DNA of 64,000 nt from Chania multitudinisentens RB-25 (GCF_000520015.2 NZ_CP007044.2:868001-932000), one strand, 5' to 3'; counted from the stretch's first letter, positions 43,649 to 52,712 are shown. Notes: generated from the letters alone by a model not told the origin. Numbers and translations are program-made.

Positions 43649-45286
43649 ATGGATTCGCAACGCAATCTTTTCCTCATCGCTCTGCTGTTCGTGTCTTTCA
43701 TGATCTGGCAGGCCTGGCAAACGGATAACGCTCCGCAGCCAGCCATTCAGACCACGCAACAGACTACGAACACTGCTACCGGTGATGCTGCCAGCCAGGC
43801 TTTGCCAGCCAGTGGTCAGGGTAAACTGATTACTGTTAATACTGACGTACTGTCGCTGACCATCAACACCCGTGGTGGTGACATCGAACAGGCTAAATTG
43901 TTGGCTTACCCGGATTCTTTGGGTTCATCGACACCCTTCCAGTTGCTGGAAACCACACCAGCATTTGTCTATCAGGCACAAAGTGGCCTGACCGGCAGAA
44001 ATGGCCCGGATAACCCGGCAAACGGCGAACGTCCACTGTTTGAGGCCACGCAAGACACCTTCACACTGGCAGATGGCCAGGATGAACTGCGTATTCCGTT
44101 GACCTTCACCGGTAAAGACGGCTCAGTCTTCACCAAAACGTTTGTGCTCAAGCGTAATCACTACGCTGTGGGCGTTGACTACACCATCGTCAACAAAAGT
44201 GAAACGCCGCTGGAACTGACGCTGTTTGGTCAGCTCAAGCAAAGCATTGAGCTGCCAAAGCACCGTGATACGGGCAGCAATAACTTTGCGCTGCACACTT
44301 TCCGTGGGGCGGCTTACTCTTCCAGCGACGACAAATACCAGAAGTATGCGTTCGACAAGGACGAGAATCTGGATGTCACCACGCAGGGCGGCTGGGTTGC
44401 CATGCTGCAACAGTATTTCGCTACCGCGTGGATACCGCAGACTCAGGGTAAAAACACCTTCTATACCGCTAAACCTGGCAATAACCTGTCTACTATCGGC
44501 TTTAAATCAACTCCGGTAGTGGTGCAGCCAGGCGCACAGCAACAGTTGAGCGCCACCCTGTGGGTTGGCCCTGAGTTGCAGGATAAAATGGCCCAACTGG
44601 CACCGCATCTGGATCTGACGGTGGATTACGGCTGGCTGTGGTTCATTTCCCAACCGCTATTCAAGTTGTTGAAATTCATTCACGGCTTTATCGGTAACTG
44701 GGGCTTCTCGATCATCATCATCACCTTCATCGTGCGTGGCATCATGTACCCGCTGACCAAAGCGCAGTACACCTCGATGGCCAAAATGCGCTTGTTGCAG
44801 CCAAAACTGCAAGCCATGCGTGAGCGCATCGGTGATGACAAGCAGCGCATGAGCCAGGAAATGATGGCGCTGTACAAAGCAGAGAAAGTGAACCCATTGG
44901 GTGGCTGTTTGCCGCTGATCATCCAGATGCCGATCTTCCTGGCGTTGTATTACATGCTGATGAGCTCGGTGGAACTGCGCCATGCGCCGTTTATCTGGTG
45001 GATCAATGACCTGTCAGCTCAGGACCCATACTACATCCTGCCACTCCTGATGGGTGTCACGATGTACTTCATCCAGAAGATGTCACCGACCACCGTGACT
45101 GACCCGATGCAGCAGAAGATCATGACCTTCATGCCGGTGATTTTCACCGTATTCTTCCTGTGGTTCCCTTCTGGTCTGGTACTGTACTATATCGTCAGTA
45201 ACCTGGTGACTATCCTCCAGCAGCAGATTATTTATCGCGGGCTGGAGAAACGTGGCTTGCACAGCCGCGACAAGAAGAAGTCCTAA
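43649..45286 (+). CDS. yidC: membrane protein insertase YidC
   Basis: A 545-residue insertase for inner-membrane proteins. TM1 is at 6-22, followed by the large periplasmic P1 beta-domain (about 50-340) and the conserved five-helix core with GFIGNWGFSIIIITFIVRGIMYP-type residues. The hydrophilic-groove arginine is in that FIVRG segment. The C-terminus ends KKRGLHSRDKKKS-like and basic. Same length as the E. coli protein within a few residues. Confidence 0.98.
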   Translation: MDSQRNLFLIALLFVSFMIWQAWQTDNAPQPAIQTTQQTTNTATGDAASQALPASGQGKLITVNTDVLSLTINTRGGDIEQAKLLAYPDSLGSSTPFQLLETTPAFVYQAQSGLTGRNGPDNPANGERPLFEATQDTFTLADGQDELRIPLTFTGKDGSVFTKTFVLKRNHYAVGVDYTIVNKSETPLELTLFGQLKQSIELPKHRDTGSNNFALHTFRGAAYSSSDDKYQKYAFDKDENLDVTTQGGWVAMLQQYFATAWIPQTQGKNTFYTAKPGNNLSTIGFKSTPVVVQPGAQQQLSATLWVGPELQDKMAQLAPHLDLTVDYGWLWFISQPLFKLLKFIHGFIGNWGFSIIIITFIVRGIMYPLTKAQYTSMAKMRLLQPKLQAMRERIGDDKQRMSQEMMALYKAEKVNPLGGCLPLIIQMPIFLALYYMLMSSVELRHAPFIWWINDLSAQDPYYILPLLMGVTMYFIQKMSPTTVTDPMQQKIMTFMPVIFTVFFLWFPSGLVLYYIVSNLVTILQQQIIYRGLEKRGLHSRDKKKS

Positions 45287-45330
45287 GCGTAGCCAAGGGG
45301 TTGGCAGTTTACGCCCCTTCTGCGAAACTC

Positions 45331-45356
45331 AAAGGCGGTCATTTGACCGCCTTTTT
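45331..45356 (+). terminator. terminator after yidC
   Basis: AAAGGCGGTCA and TGACCGCCTTT pair around TT, with the stem running into a T5 tail. It separates yidC from mnmE. Confidence 0.9.
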
Positions 45357-45382
45357 GCATAGAGTCAGAGAGATAACCTGCT

Positions 45383-46747
45383 ATGAGCACCACCGAGACT
45401 ATCGCCGCTCTTGCCACCCCGCCAGGCCGCGGCGGCGTTGGCATTCTGCGTATTTCTGGCCGCAGCGCGAAAGATGTCGCTCAGGCGTTGCTCGGCAAAT
45501 TGCCGAAGCCGCGCTACGCCGATTACCTGCCGTTCCATGATGCCGCAGGCACAATTCTCGATCAGGGTATTGCGTTGTGGTTTCCAGGCCCACACTCCTT
45601 CACCGGTGAAGATGTGTTGGAACTGCAAGGTCATGGTGGGCCGGTGATCCTCGATCTGCTGCTCAAACGCGTGCTGGCACTGCCAGGCGTGCGTATCGCC
45701 CGGCCCGGTGAATTCTCTGAACGTGCATTTCTGAACGATAAGCTGGATCTCGCACAGGCTGAAGCGATTGCCGATCTGATTGATGCCAGCTCCGAACAGG
45801 CCGCTCGTTCGGCCATCAATTCGCTACAGGGCGCATTTTCGAATAAGGTCCACCAGCTTGTGGAAGCGCTTACTCACTTGCGCATCTACGTAGAAGCAGC
45901 GATTGATTTCCCCGATGAGGAAATCGACTTCCTTTCCGACGGCAAAATCGAAGCGCAGCTCAACGGTGTGATGGCCGACCTGGAGCATGTGCGCGCCGAA
46001 GCGCGCCAGGGCAGCCTACTGCGCGAAGGGATGAAAGTGGTGATTGCCGGGCGACCCAATGCCGGAAAATCCAGTTTACTCAATGCATTAGCTGGTCGTG
46101 AAGCGGCGATCGTCACCGATATCGCTGGCACCACTCGCGACGTACTGCGGGAACACATTCACATTGACGGTATGCCATTGCACATCATTGATACCGCAGG
46201 CCTGCGTGAAGCCAGCGACGAAGTAGAGCGGATCGGCATCGAACGTGCATGGAATGAGATAGAACGGGCTGACCGTGTACTATTTATGGTTGATGGAACG
46301 ACGACCGTTGCAACCGAGCCTAATGAAATCTGGCCGGAATTTATGGCGCGCCTGCCGGGTAATTTGCCCATTACCGTGGTGCGTAACAAAGCCGACGTGA
46401 CGGGTGAAACTCTGGGCCTAACCGAAGTAAATGGTCACTCACTTATTCGCCTGTCGGCACGTACCGGTGAAGGGATCGACCTGTTGCGTGACCACCTGAA
46501 ACAAAGTATGGGCTTCACCAGCAACCTGGAAGGTGGTTTTCTGGCCCGTCGCCGCCATCTACAGGCTTTGGAACAGGCAGCCCAGCATCTGGTACAAGGC
46601 AAAGAACAGTTAGTGAGCGCTTACGCGGGGGAGTTGCTGGCCGAAGAATTACGGTTGGCACAGCAAGCGTTAAGTGAAATTACCGGCGAATTCACTTCCG
46701 ATGATTTGCTGGGGCGCATTTTCTCCAGTTTTTGTATCGGTAAGTGA
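45383..46747 (+). CDS. mnmE: tRNA-modification GTPase MnmE
   Basis: MnmE with MnmG makes the cmnm5 modification of wobble uridine. The 454-residue protein has an N-terminal THF-binding domain (TIAALATPPGRGGVGILRISG), a G domain with GRPNAGKSSLLN, DIAGTTRD, DTAGLRE and NKAD, and the obligatory C-terminal CIGK. It is the last gene of the conserved rpmH cluster; in E. coli the tna operon follows, replaced here by the ynb-type operon. Confidence 0.98.
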   Translation: MSTTETIAALATPPGRGGVGILRISGRSAKDVAQALLGKLPKPRYADYLPFHDAAGTILDQGIALWFPGPHSFTGEDVLELQGHGGPVILDLLLKRVLALPGVRIARPGEFSERAFLNDKLDLAQAEAIADLIDASSEQAARSAINSLQGAFSNKVHQLVEALTHLRIYVEAAIDFPDEEIDFLSDGKIEAQLNGVMADLEHVRAEARQGSLLREGMKVVIAGRPNAGKSSLLNALAGREAAIVTDIAGTTRDVLREHIHIDGMPLHIIDTAGLREASDEVERIGIERAWNEIERADRVLFMVDGTTTVATEPNEIWPEFMARLPGNLPITVVRNKADVTGETLGLTEVNGHSLIRLSARTGEGIDLLRDHLKQSMGFTSNLEGGFLARRRHLQALEQAAQHLVQGKEQLVSAYAGELLAEELRLAQQALSEITGEFTSDDLLGRIFSSFCIGK

Positions 46748-46866
46748 CGAACCCCCTATCACAAGCGTCATTTCTGACTTTCCTTCTAGTCGAGAAAAAA
46801 CATTGCTCATGATATGGTTAATTGATACATCATGGGAAAATCTACGAATTATCAGGGAACAAGATA

Positions 46867-47472
46867 ATGACGCTTTATCAGATAAAGCCCGCTTTTCAGG
46901 CTCTTTTGCGCCCATTGATGTTCTGGCTGTACAAACACCGTGTCACAGCTAACCACGTTACTCTCGCCGCCATGGCGCTTTCTTTTCTCACCGGCGCTGT
47001 CCTGGTTATTTTCCCTCGCCCCAGCCTGTTTGTTCTTCTGCCCATCGTGTTATTTGTGCGGATGGCGCTTAATGCGCTGGATGGCATGCTGGCCCGTGAG
47101 TGTAATCAAAAATCTCGTCTCGGTGCCATTCTCAATGAAACGGGAGATGTGCTCTCCGATATCGCGCTCTATCTGCCTTTTATGCTGCTTCCCGGTAGCC
47201 ATGCGCCGCTGGTGTTGGTTATGTTGCTCTGTGCGGCAATGACAGAGTTTTGTGGTGTGCTGGCGCAAACCATCAATGGCGTGCGCAGCTATGCAGGGCC
47301 ACTGGGGAAAAGCGACAGGGCGCTGGCTTTTGGCACCTGGGGGCTGGCATTATCGGTATGGCCGCAGCTTGTACAGTGGAATAACGCTGTGTGGGGGATC
47401 GCGACCGTGCTGCTTCTATGGACGGTGATTAACCGCTGCCGCAGCGCTTTACGTGACGAGGTGGTGAAATAA
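46867..47472 (+). CDS. ynbA: CDP-alcohol phosphatidyltransferase family protein, YnbA-like
   Basis: A 201-residue membrane protein of the phosphatidylglycerophosphate/PI synthase fold, with about six hydrophobic helices. It would swap CMP of CDP-diacylglycerol for an alcohol head group. The CDP-alcohol motif reads NALDGMLAR-x8-G-x3-N-x3-D: N69, D72, G73, A76, R77, G86, N90, D94. The canonical Asp at the first and third acidic positions are Asn here, so metal binding may differ. GGGAAC precedes ATG 46867. First gene of a six-gene overlapping operon; the length equals E. coli YnbA. Confidence 0.88.
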   Translation: MTLYQIKPAFQALLRPLMFWLYKHRVTANHVTLAAMALSFLTGAVLVIFPRPSLFVLLPIVLFVRMALNALDGMLARECNQKSRLGAILNETGDVLSDIALYLPFMLLPGSHAPLVLVMLLCAAMTEFCGVLAQTINGVRSYAGPLGKSDRALAFGTWGLALSVWPQLVQWNNAVWGIATVLLLWTVINRCRSALRDEVVK

Positions 47473-48386
47473 TGCTGTTGGAAAAATCTCTGGCAATCAT
47501 TTTTGCGCTGCTGCTGGCAGCAACAGTGGTGAACGGATTACTGGTGTTGTTACGTCCCACCAAGGACTGGCGGGAGCTGACGCTGCGCATTCGCACCTGG
47601 TGGGTAATCATCGCGTTGTTTTCCCTGGCGATGTTAAGCCCACATTGGTTGGCGCTCACTTTCTTCGCGCTCGTCAGTTTTATGGCGCTGAAAGAGTTTC
47701 TGACGCTGGTTCCATCACGCCAATCCGATCGTATGCCATTGTTATGGATGTTCATTGCCATTCCTATCAACTACTGGCTGATTGGCATCGGCTGGTACGG
47801 TATGTTTGTCGTGTTTATCCCGGTTTATGTGTTCTTGTTTTTACCGGCGCGGATGGTGATTGCAGGGGACACCCAGGGATTTTTGCGTACTGCATCTCAG
47901 CTTCACTGGAGCCTGATGACAACCGTGTTTGCCTTCAGCCATGTCGCCTTTTTACTGGTGCTGCCTGCGGATGGTCAACAAACCGGTGCACTATTGGTTC
48001 TGTTTCTGGTTGGCCTGACGGAGCTCAATGACATCGCGCAATACCTGTGGGGTAAATCGCTTGGGCGAATCAAAGTAACGCCGAAGGTCAGCCCCAACAA
48101 GACGCTGGCGGGATTACTGGGTGGTGTTGCAACCACCACCCTCGTGGCGACATGGCTGGGGCCGCTGCTGACACCGCTAAACTGGCCGATGGCGCTGTTG
48201 GCAGGACTCATTATCGGTATCACCGGATTTTGCGGCGACGTGGTAATGTCGGCCATTAAACGTGATATCGGTGTTAAGGACAGCGGTACGCTGCTGCCGG
48301 GTCATGGCGGCATCCTTGACAGGCTGGACTCGCTCATCTTCACAGCACCGGTCTTCTTCCATTTTATTCACTATTTCTGTTACTAA
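47472..48386 (+). CDS. ynbB: CDP-diglyceride synthase (CdsA) family protein, YnbB-like
   Basis: A 304-residue polytopic protein (about eight helices) with the full CdsA signature SAIKRDIGVKDSGTLLPGHGG followed by ILDRLDS near the C-terminus. It would convert phosphatidate and CTP to CDP-diacylglycerol, the substrate of the YnbA-like enzyme before it. The ATG overlaps the ynbA stop by one base (TAATG). It is a second CdsA-type enzyme besides the housekeeping one expected elsewhere. Confidence 0.9.
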   Translation: MLLEKSLAIIFALLLAATVVNGLLVLLRPTKDWRELTLRIRTWWVIIALFSLAMLSPHWLALTFFALVSFMALKEFLTLVPSRQSDRMPLLWMFIAIPINYWLIGIGWYGMFVVFIPVYVFLFLPARMVIAGDTQGFLRTASQLHWSLMTTVFAFSHVAFLLVLPADGQQTGALLVLFLVGLTELNDIAQYLWGKSLGRIKVTPKVSPNKTLAGLLGGVATTTLVATWLGPLLTPLNWPMALLAGLIIGITGFCGDVVMSAIKRDIGVKDSGTLLPGHGGILDRLDSLIFTAPVFFHFIHYFCY

Positions 48387-48389
48387 CCT

Positions 48390-49031
48390 ATGACGACACG
48401 TATTCTTCGCACGCTGTTCTCGTTATGCATCATCTGGCCGGTGATCTGGCTGTGGCTCGGTCTGCGCGTCAAGCATCGCGAACGATTGCCGAAAAACGGT
48501 CCGGCGATCATAGTGGCGAATCACAATAGCCACATGGATGTTTTTGCACTGCTTTCGCTTTTTCCCTTACGCCGCCAGTGGGAAGTGCATCCGGTCGCTG
48601 CCGCAGATTATTTTCTGCGTAATAAGAAGATGGCGTGGTTCGCGCTCAATATTCTCAAAATTATTCCCATTTCGCGTCAGGGTGGAGAGGCTAATCCGCT
48701 GGCGCTGTGTGAACAGGCATTGCGTGATGGCAAAACGTTGATTCTTTTCCCAGAAGGTACGCGCGGCGAGCCAGGAAAACTTTCGCCGTTGAAATCTGGA
48801 TTGTGGCATCTGAGCCAAAGCATGCCGGAAGTACCGATTATTCCCATTTGGTTACGAGGTACAGAGCAGGTAATGGCGAAAGGTAATCGTATTCCCCTGC
48901 CATTATTTATTGATGTCAATATTGGTGACACGCTGAGCTTCAATGCCGAGAAAACAGCGTTTATGGACGACCTGAAGCAGCAACTGTTGATGCTTCAGCA
49001 ACAGACAACAGGAAATCATGTTCATGATTAA
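48390..49031 (+). CDS. PlsC-type lysophospholipid acyltransferase
   Basis: A 213-residue 1-acyl-glycerol-3-phosphate acyltransferase family protein. Motif I is NHNSHMD (NH-x4-D), motif III is FPEGTRG; an N-terminal hydrophobic segment (8-25) anchors it. It would acylate a lysophosphatidate to phosphatidate, feeding the CdsA-type enzyme. It starts three bases after ynbB and overlaps the next gene by 14 bases. I do not recall this gene in the E. coli ynbABCD set, so it may be a lineage-specific addition. Confidence 0.88.
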   Translation: MTTRILRTLFSLCIIWPVIWLWLGLRVKHRERLPKNGPAIIVANHNSHMDVFALLSLFPLRRQWEVHPVAAADYFLRNKKMAWFALNILKIIPISRQGGEANPLALCEQALRDGKTLILFPEGTRGEPGKLSPLKSGLWHLSQSMPEVPIIPIWLRGTEQVMAKGNRIPLPLFIDVNIGDTLSFNAEKTAFMDDLKQQLLMLQQQTTGNHVHD

Positions 49032-50784
49032 TACACGGACACCGAACGAGCGGCAATTTTTGACCAGTGATAATACCGAGTTGTTTTATCGCCACTGGCC
49101 TGCGATATCGGCAGGCGTAACGCCGAAAGTGATTGTGCTGTTTCATCGTGGGCATGAACATTCCGGGCGTCTGCAACATATTGTTGATGAACTGGCCATG
49201 CCGGATACCGCGTTTTATGCCTGGGATGCACGTGGTCACGGGCACTCCCCCGGTCAGCGCGGCTACAGCCCGTCGCTGGCCCGTTCGGTGCAGGATGTTG
49301 AAGAGTTCGTCCGTTTTGTTGCAAAAGATAGCCAGGCGTCAATGGACGATGTGGTGGTGGTGGCGCAAAGCGTCGGTGCGGTACTGGCTGCGGCCTGGGC
49401 GCATGACTATGCACCCGCCATTCGCGGGCTGGTGCTGGCATCTCCGGCGTTTAAGGTCAAACTGTACGTTCCCTTCGCCCGTCCGGGCCTGGCGCTGCTG
49501 CACCGTCTGCGTGGCCTGTTTTTTGTCAATTCCTATGTTAAGGGTAAATATCTGACGCACGACCCGGAACGGGTGGCGAGTTTCAATAATGACCCGCTGA
49601 TTACCCGGCCGATAGCAGTGAATATTCTGCTCGATCTCTACAAAACGGCGGAACGGCTCGTCAGCGATGCCAGCGCGATTACGTTACCCACTCAGTTACT
49701 GATCTCCGGGGAAGATTACGTGGTGCACCGTCAGCCGCAGATAGATTTTTACCAACGCCTGCGCAGCCCGCTTAAAGAACTGCATGTATTGCCGGGCTTT
49801 TATCACGACACGCTGGGCGAAAAAGAGCGACACCTCGCGTTCGACAAGATGCGCAGCTTCATCGACACACTCTACGCCACGCCGCCGCAGCGTTTTGATT
49901 ACAGCAATGAAGATCGCTGGAGCCCTGGTGCCGATACATGGCGGATGTTAAGCGGCGGGCCGGAACCTTACTCACTGGATGATATTGCGTATCGCGGTTT
50001 GCGCTATGGCATGAAAATGTTGGGAACACAGTCAACGGGGGTACGTCTGGGATTTGAAACCGGTTTTGATTCCGGCAGTACGCTGGACTATGTCTATCGC
50101 AATCAGCCACAGGGCAGCAGCGCGCTGGGGCGTTTGATTGACAAAAACTACCTTAACAGCGTGGGCTGGCAGGGAATTCGCCAACGCAAAGTTCACCTGC
50201 AAACGCTGATTCAACAGGCTACCGCACAGTTGGTTGCCCAGGGTAAAACGGTGCGGGTGGTCGATATTGCCGCCGGACACGGGCGCTACGTGCTTGATGC
50301 GCTGGAAGGCGAAGCGGCGGTGAGCGAGATTTTGCTGCGTGACTACAGCGAATTAAACGTAGCGAAAGGGCAAGAGATGATAGCTTCTCGCGGTATGGCA
50401 GAGCGTGCGCGCTTTGAACGCGGTGACGCTTTCAACCGTGAAGAACTGGCAGGGTTGGAGCCTCGTCCAACGCTGGGGATCGTTTCAGGCCTGTATGAAC
50501 TGTTCCCAGAAAACACGCTGGTACGTAACTCGCTTGCCGGGCTGGCGGAGGCAATTGAGCCTGGCGGCATTCTGATCTACACCGGGCAGCCCTGGCATCC
50601 GCAGTTAAAAACCATCGCCTGGTCACTCACCAGCCATAAAGACGGCAAAGCCTGGGTGATGCGTGTGCGTACTCAGGGTGAAATGGATGCGTTGGTACGG
50701 GAAGCGGGTTTCGATAAGTGCGCCCAATTAATTGACCAATGGGGTATTTTCACCGTTTCCATGGCGGTACGACGTACATCATGA
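49018..50784 (+). CDS. ynbC: alpha/beta hydrolase fused to a SAM-dependent methyltransferase, YnbC-like
   Basis: A 588-residue two-domain protein. Residues about 10-290 are a serine lysophospholipase-like alpha/beta hydrolase: DARGHGHSPGQRG, nucleophile S118 in VAQSVG, Asp in SGEDYV (D233), and H263 in GFYHD. Residues about 330-588 are a class I methyltransferase with motif I VVDIAAGHGRY (414-424) and a glycine-containing GGILIYTG strand. No signal peptide, so a cytoplasmic or membrane-surface enzyme. A fused esterase and methyltransferase in a lipid operon suggests acyl remodelling plus head-group methylation; this is inference. ATG 49018 and 49024 are both possible. Confidence 0.87.
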   Translation: MFMINTRTPNERQFLTSDNTELFYRHWPAISAGVTPKVIVLFHRGHEHSGRLQHIVDELAMPDTAFYAWDARGHGHSPGQRGYSPSLARSVQDVEEFVRFVAKDSQASMDDVVVVAQSVGAVLAAAWAHDYAPAIRGLVLASPAFKVKLYVPFARPGLALLHRLRGLFFVNSYVKGKYLTHDPERVASFNNDPLITRPIAVNILLDLYKTAERLVSDASAITLPTQLLISGEDYVVHRQPQIDFYQRLRSPLKELHVLPGFYHDTLGEKERHLAFDKMRSFIDTLYATPPQRFDYSNEDRWSPGADTWRMLSGGPEPYSLDDIAYRGLRYGMKMLGTQSTGVRLGFETGFDSGSTLDYVYRNQPQGSSALGRLIDKNYLNSVGWQGIRQRKVHLQTLIQQATAQLVAQGKTVRVVDIAAGHGRYVLDALEGEAAVSEILLRDYSELNVAKGQEMIASRGMAERARFERGDAFNREELAGLEPRPTLGIVSGLYELFPENTLVRNSLAGLAEAIEPGGILIYTGQPWHPQLKTIAWSLTSHKDGKAWVMRVRTQGEMDALVREAGFDKCAQLIDQWGIFTVSMAVRRTS

Positions 50785-52067
50785 CGGCCCGGCGTGCTAT
50801 TTACTGGCAAGGCATTGGCTGGTTGATACTGTTGGCACCGTTTTTCTTTCTGACTTACGGGCAGGTTAACCAGTTTACCGCCGGGCGAGAAAATATCGGT
50901 AGTCTGGTGTTTGCCTGGGAGCGACACATTCCTTTTGTGCCGCTGACCATCATCCCGTACTGGAGCCTGGATTTGTTGTACGGCGTGTCGCTGTTTATCT
51001 GTACATCGCTACGCGAACAGCGACGACTGGTGTGCCAACTGGTGCTGGCCTCGCTGTTCGCCTGCGTTGGCTTCATCTTGTTTCCTTTGCAATTTACTTT
51101 TACCAGACCAGAGATCGGCGGTCTGGCAGGCTGGTTATTCGGGCAGCTTGAACAGTTCGATTTGCCGTACAACCAGTCGCCGTCGTTGCATATTATTTTA
51201 TGCTGGCTGCTGTGGCGGCATTTCAACCGCCATCTGGCGGGCAAATGGCAGAAACTGAATACCGGCTGGTTTTCGCTGATTGCCGTCTCTGTTCTGACCA
51301 CCTGGCAGCATCACTTTATTGATATCGTCACGGGGCTGGCGGTCGGTATGGCTATTGACTGGCTGATCCCGGAGCAAGGGCAATGGTCTTGGCAAATTGC
51401 CCAAGGTAAGCGCAAAACGCTTGCCGGGCGCTATCTTTGCGGCGCGTTAGCCAGCCTTTCAGGCACCTTGCTGAGCTCCTGGCTGTGGTGGCCCACGCTG
51501 GCACTGCTGATTGTGGCATTGGCCTACGGTAGGCTTGGTGTTGGTGCGCTACAAAAAGACCACCAGGGGCGGCTAACACCTGCGGCATGGTGGATACTGT
51601 TACCCTGGCGGGCAGGAATGAGGTTCTCAATGCGCCTCTATACCCGCCATCTACCGGCGATTAGCCCACTTATTGACGGTGTTTTTTTGGGGATCTATCC
51701 GCGCACGCCACCGGAGCAACATGCCGTACTGGATCTGACCAGTGAGTTTCCCCGTTCCCACGCGTTATGCGACGTTGCCTATCACTGCGTGCCGATGCTG
51801 GATCTGGTTAATCCAGATGAAGCCACGCTGAGCGCGGCAGTTTACGAACTGGAGCAACTGCGCACAACGCAAGGCAGCGTGCTGGTTCACTGTGCGTTGG
51901 GGCTCTCACGCAGTGCGCTGGTTGTTGCCGCCTGGCTGTTGCAGCGTTATCCAGAGTTGGCTCCGACGCAAGCCGTTGCGCAAGTACGTAAGGCTCGCCC
52001 GCAGGTCGTTTTCACCCCTGAACATATGGAGTTGCTGGAAAAATGGCAGACAAAAATGACACGATAA
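50781..52067 (+). CDS. ynbD: PAP2-like membrane domain fused to a dual-specificity phosphatase, YnbD-like
   Basis: A 428-residue fusion. The N-terminal half has several membrane helices and PAP2/inositol-phosphorylceramide-synthase-like motifs: NQSPSLH (H137) and WQHHFID (H177/H178, D181). The C-terminal 120 residues are a dual-specificity phosphatase with the P-loop VHCALGLSRS (C371, R377). Such DSPs include PgpP/PTPMT1-type phosphatidylglycerophosphate phosphatases, so it could strip a phosphate from the head group made by YnbA, or transfer it. ATG 50781 overlaps the ynbC stop (ATGA). Confidence 0.88.
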   Translation: MTARRAIYWQGIGWLILLAPFFFLTYGQVNQFTAGRENIGSLVFAWERHIPFVPLTIIPYWSLDLLYGVSLFICTSLREQRRLVCQLVLASLFACVGFILFPLQFTFTRPEIGGLAGWLFGQLEQFDLPYNQSPSLHIILCWLLWRHFNRHLAGKWQKLNTGWFSLIAVSVLTTWQHHFIDIVTGLAVGMAIDWLIPEQGQWSWQIAQGKRKTLAGRYLCGALASLSGTLLSSWLWWPTLALLIVALAYGRLGVGALQKDHQGRLTPAAWWILLPWRAGMRFSMRLYTRHLPAISPLIDGVFLGIYPRTPPEQHAVLDLTSEFPRSHALCDVAYHCVPMLDLVNPDEATLSAAVYELEQLRTTQGSVLVHCALGLSRSALVVAAWLLQRYPELAPTQAVAQVRKARPQVVFTPEHMELLEKWQTKMTR

Positions 52068-52444
52068 CCAGCAGGATGGCTCTACAGTCACTCTTGGTGC
52101 AACAAACCCTGAAAAGCTGGCGTTTCTTTTTGCTTTTTTCCGTTCCGCCGATGGTGTGGGTGATCTTTGTTGCTCCGCCGGTTTTGCCCCGCGTTTTTAT
52201 CACTTTGCTGTGCGGTATCGTCTGGTTTGGTTGCTGGCGACTCTGGCTAGATGCGCACTATTTTAAGTTTATGAGCGACGAGAATAACGAGCTTGCTGGA
52301 GAAGTGCTCTTTGTTATCTGGCGCCGGGAAAGGCTACAAAAGCTTACGTTTGTTGAGCGTCAATCGGGCGCGCTGAAGCAGTATAGACGCACTATGTGGC
52401 TCACTGGAGCGCTCTGGGCAGCCTGGCTGATGGCGTTGTTATGA
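52043..52444 (+). CDS. small membrane protein closing the ynb-type operon
   Basis: A 133-residue protein with three hydrophobic segments (about 27-47, 48-66 and 117-133) and a charged middle. It overlaps the end of ynbD by 25 bases, so it is certainly in the operon. I do not recognise a family. A scaffold or accessory role for the membrane enzymes upstream is a guess from position. Confidence 0.75.
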   Translation: MADKNDTITSRMALQSLLVQQTLKSWRFFLLFSVPPMVWVIFVAPPVLPRVFITLLCGIVWFGCWRLWLDAHYFKFMSDENNELAGEVLFVIWRRERLQKLTFVERQSGALKQYRRTMWLTGALWAAWLMALL

Positions 52445-52447
52445 CAT

Positions 52448-52712
52448 TTATGTCGCTTTTTCACCCTCCAGTATTTTATAAACCGCAAAGCAGGCAATAT
52501 TTAGCTGACGAGAAATATCTGTTACTCCTGTGCTCTGTTAACGGTTAGTTTTCGGTCAAACCGAACGCCTTTCAGCTTCGTTTCCCGCCAGCTTTCTTGC
52601 GTCTATGCCAAAACTCTCCTGCATTCAGCCTGCGCCACCGCAGACAGAATAGTGATAACCGTTTTCCCCATTTCACCGTCGGTACCGATCCCATCGCTAA
52701 TTAACCTGCAAT
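52448..52712 (-). pseudogene. remnant of a serine recombinase (resolvase/invertase) gene
   Basis: Reading the minus strand from about 52712, the sequence encodes LQVN, DGIGTDGEMGKTVITILSAV and AQAECRRVLA, then a stop/frameshift, TQESWRETKLKGVRFDRK, another break, and DISRQLNIACFAVYKILEG ending at a TAA (52448-52450). This is the C-terminal half of a resolvase/DNA-invertase: end of the catalytic domain, E helix, and the helix-turn-helix. The N-terminus with the catalytic serine is gone and at least two disruptions remain. It lies immediately after the ynb-type operon, marking an old mobile-element boundary. Confidence 0.8.
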
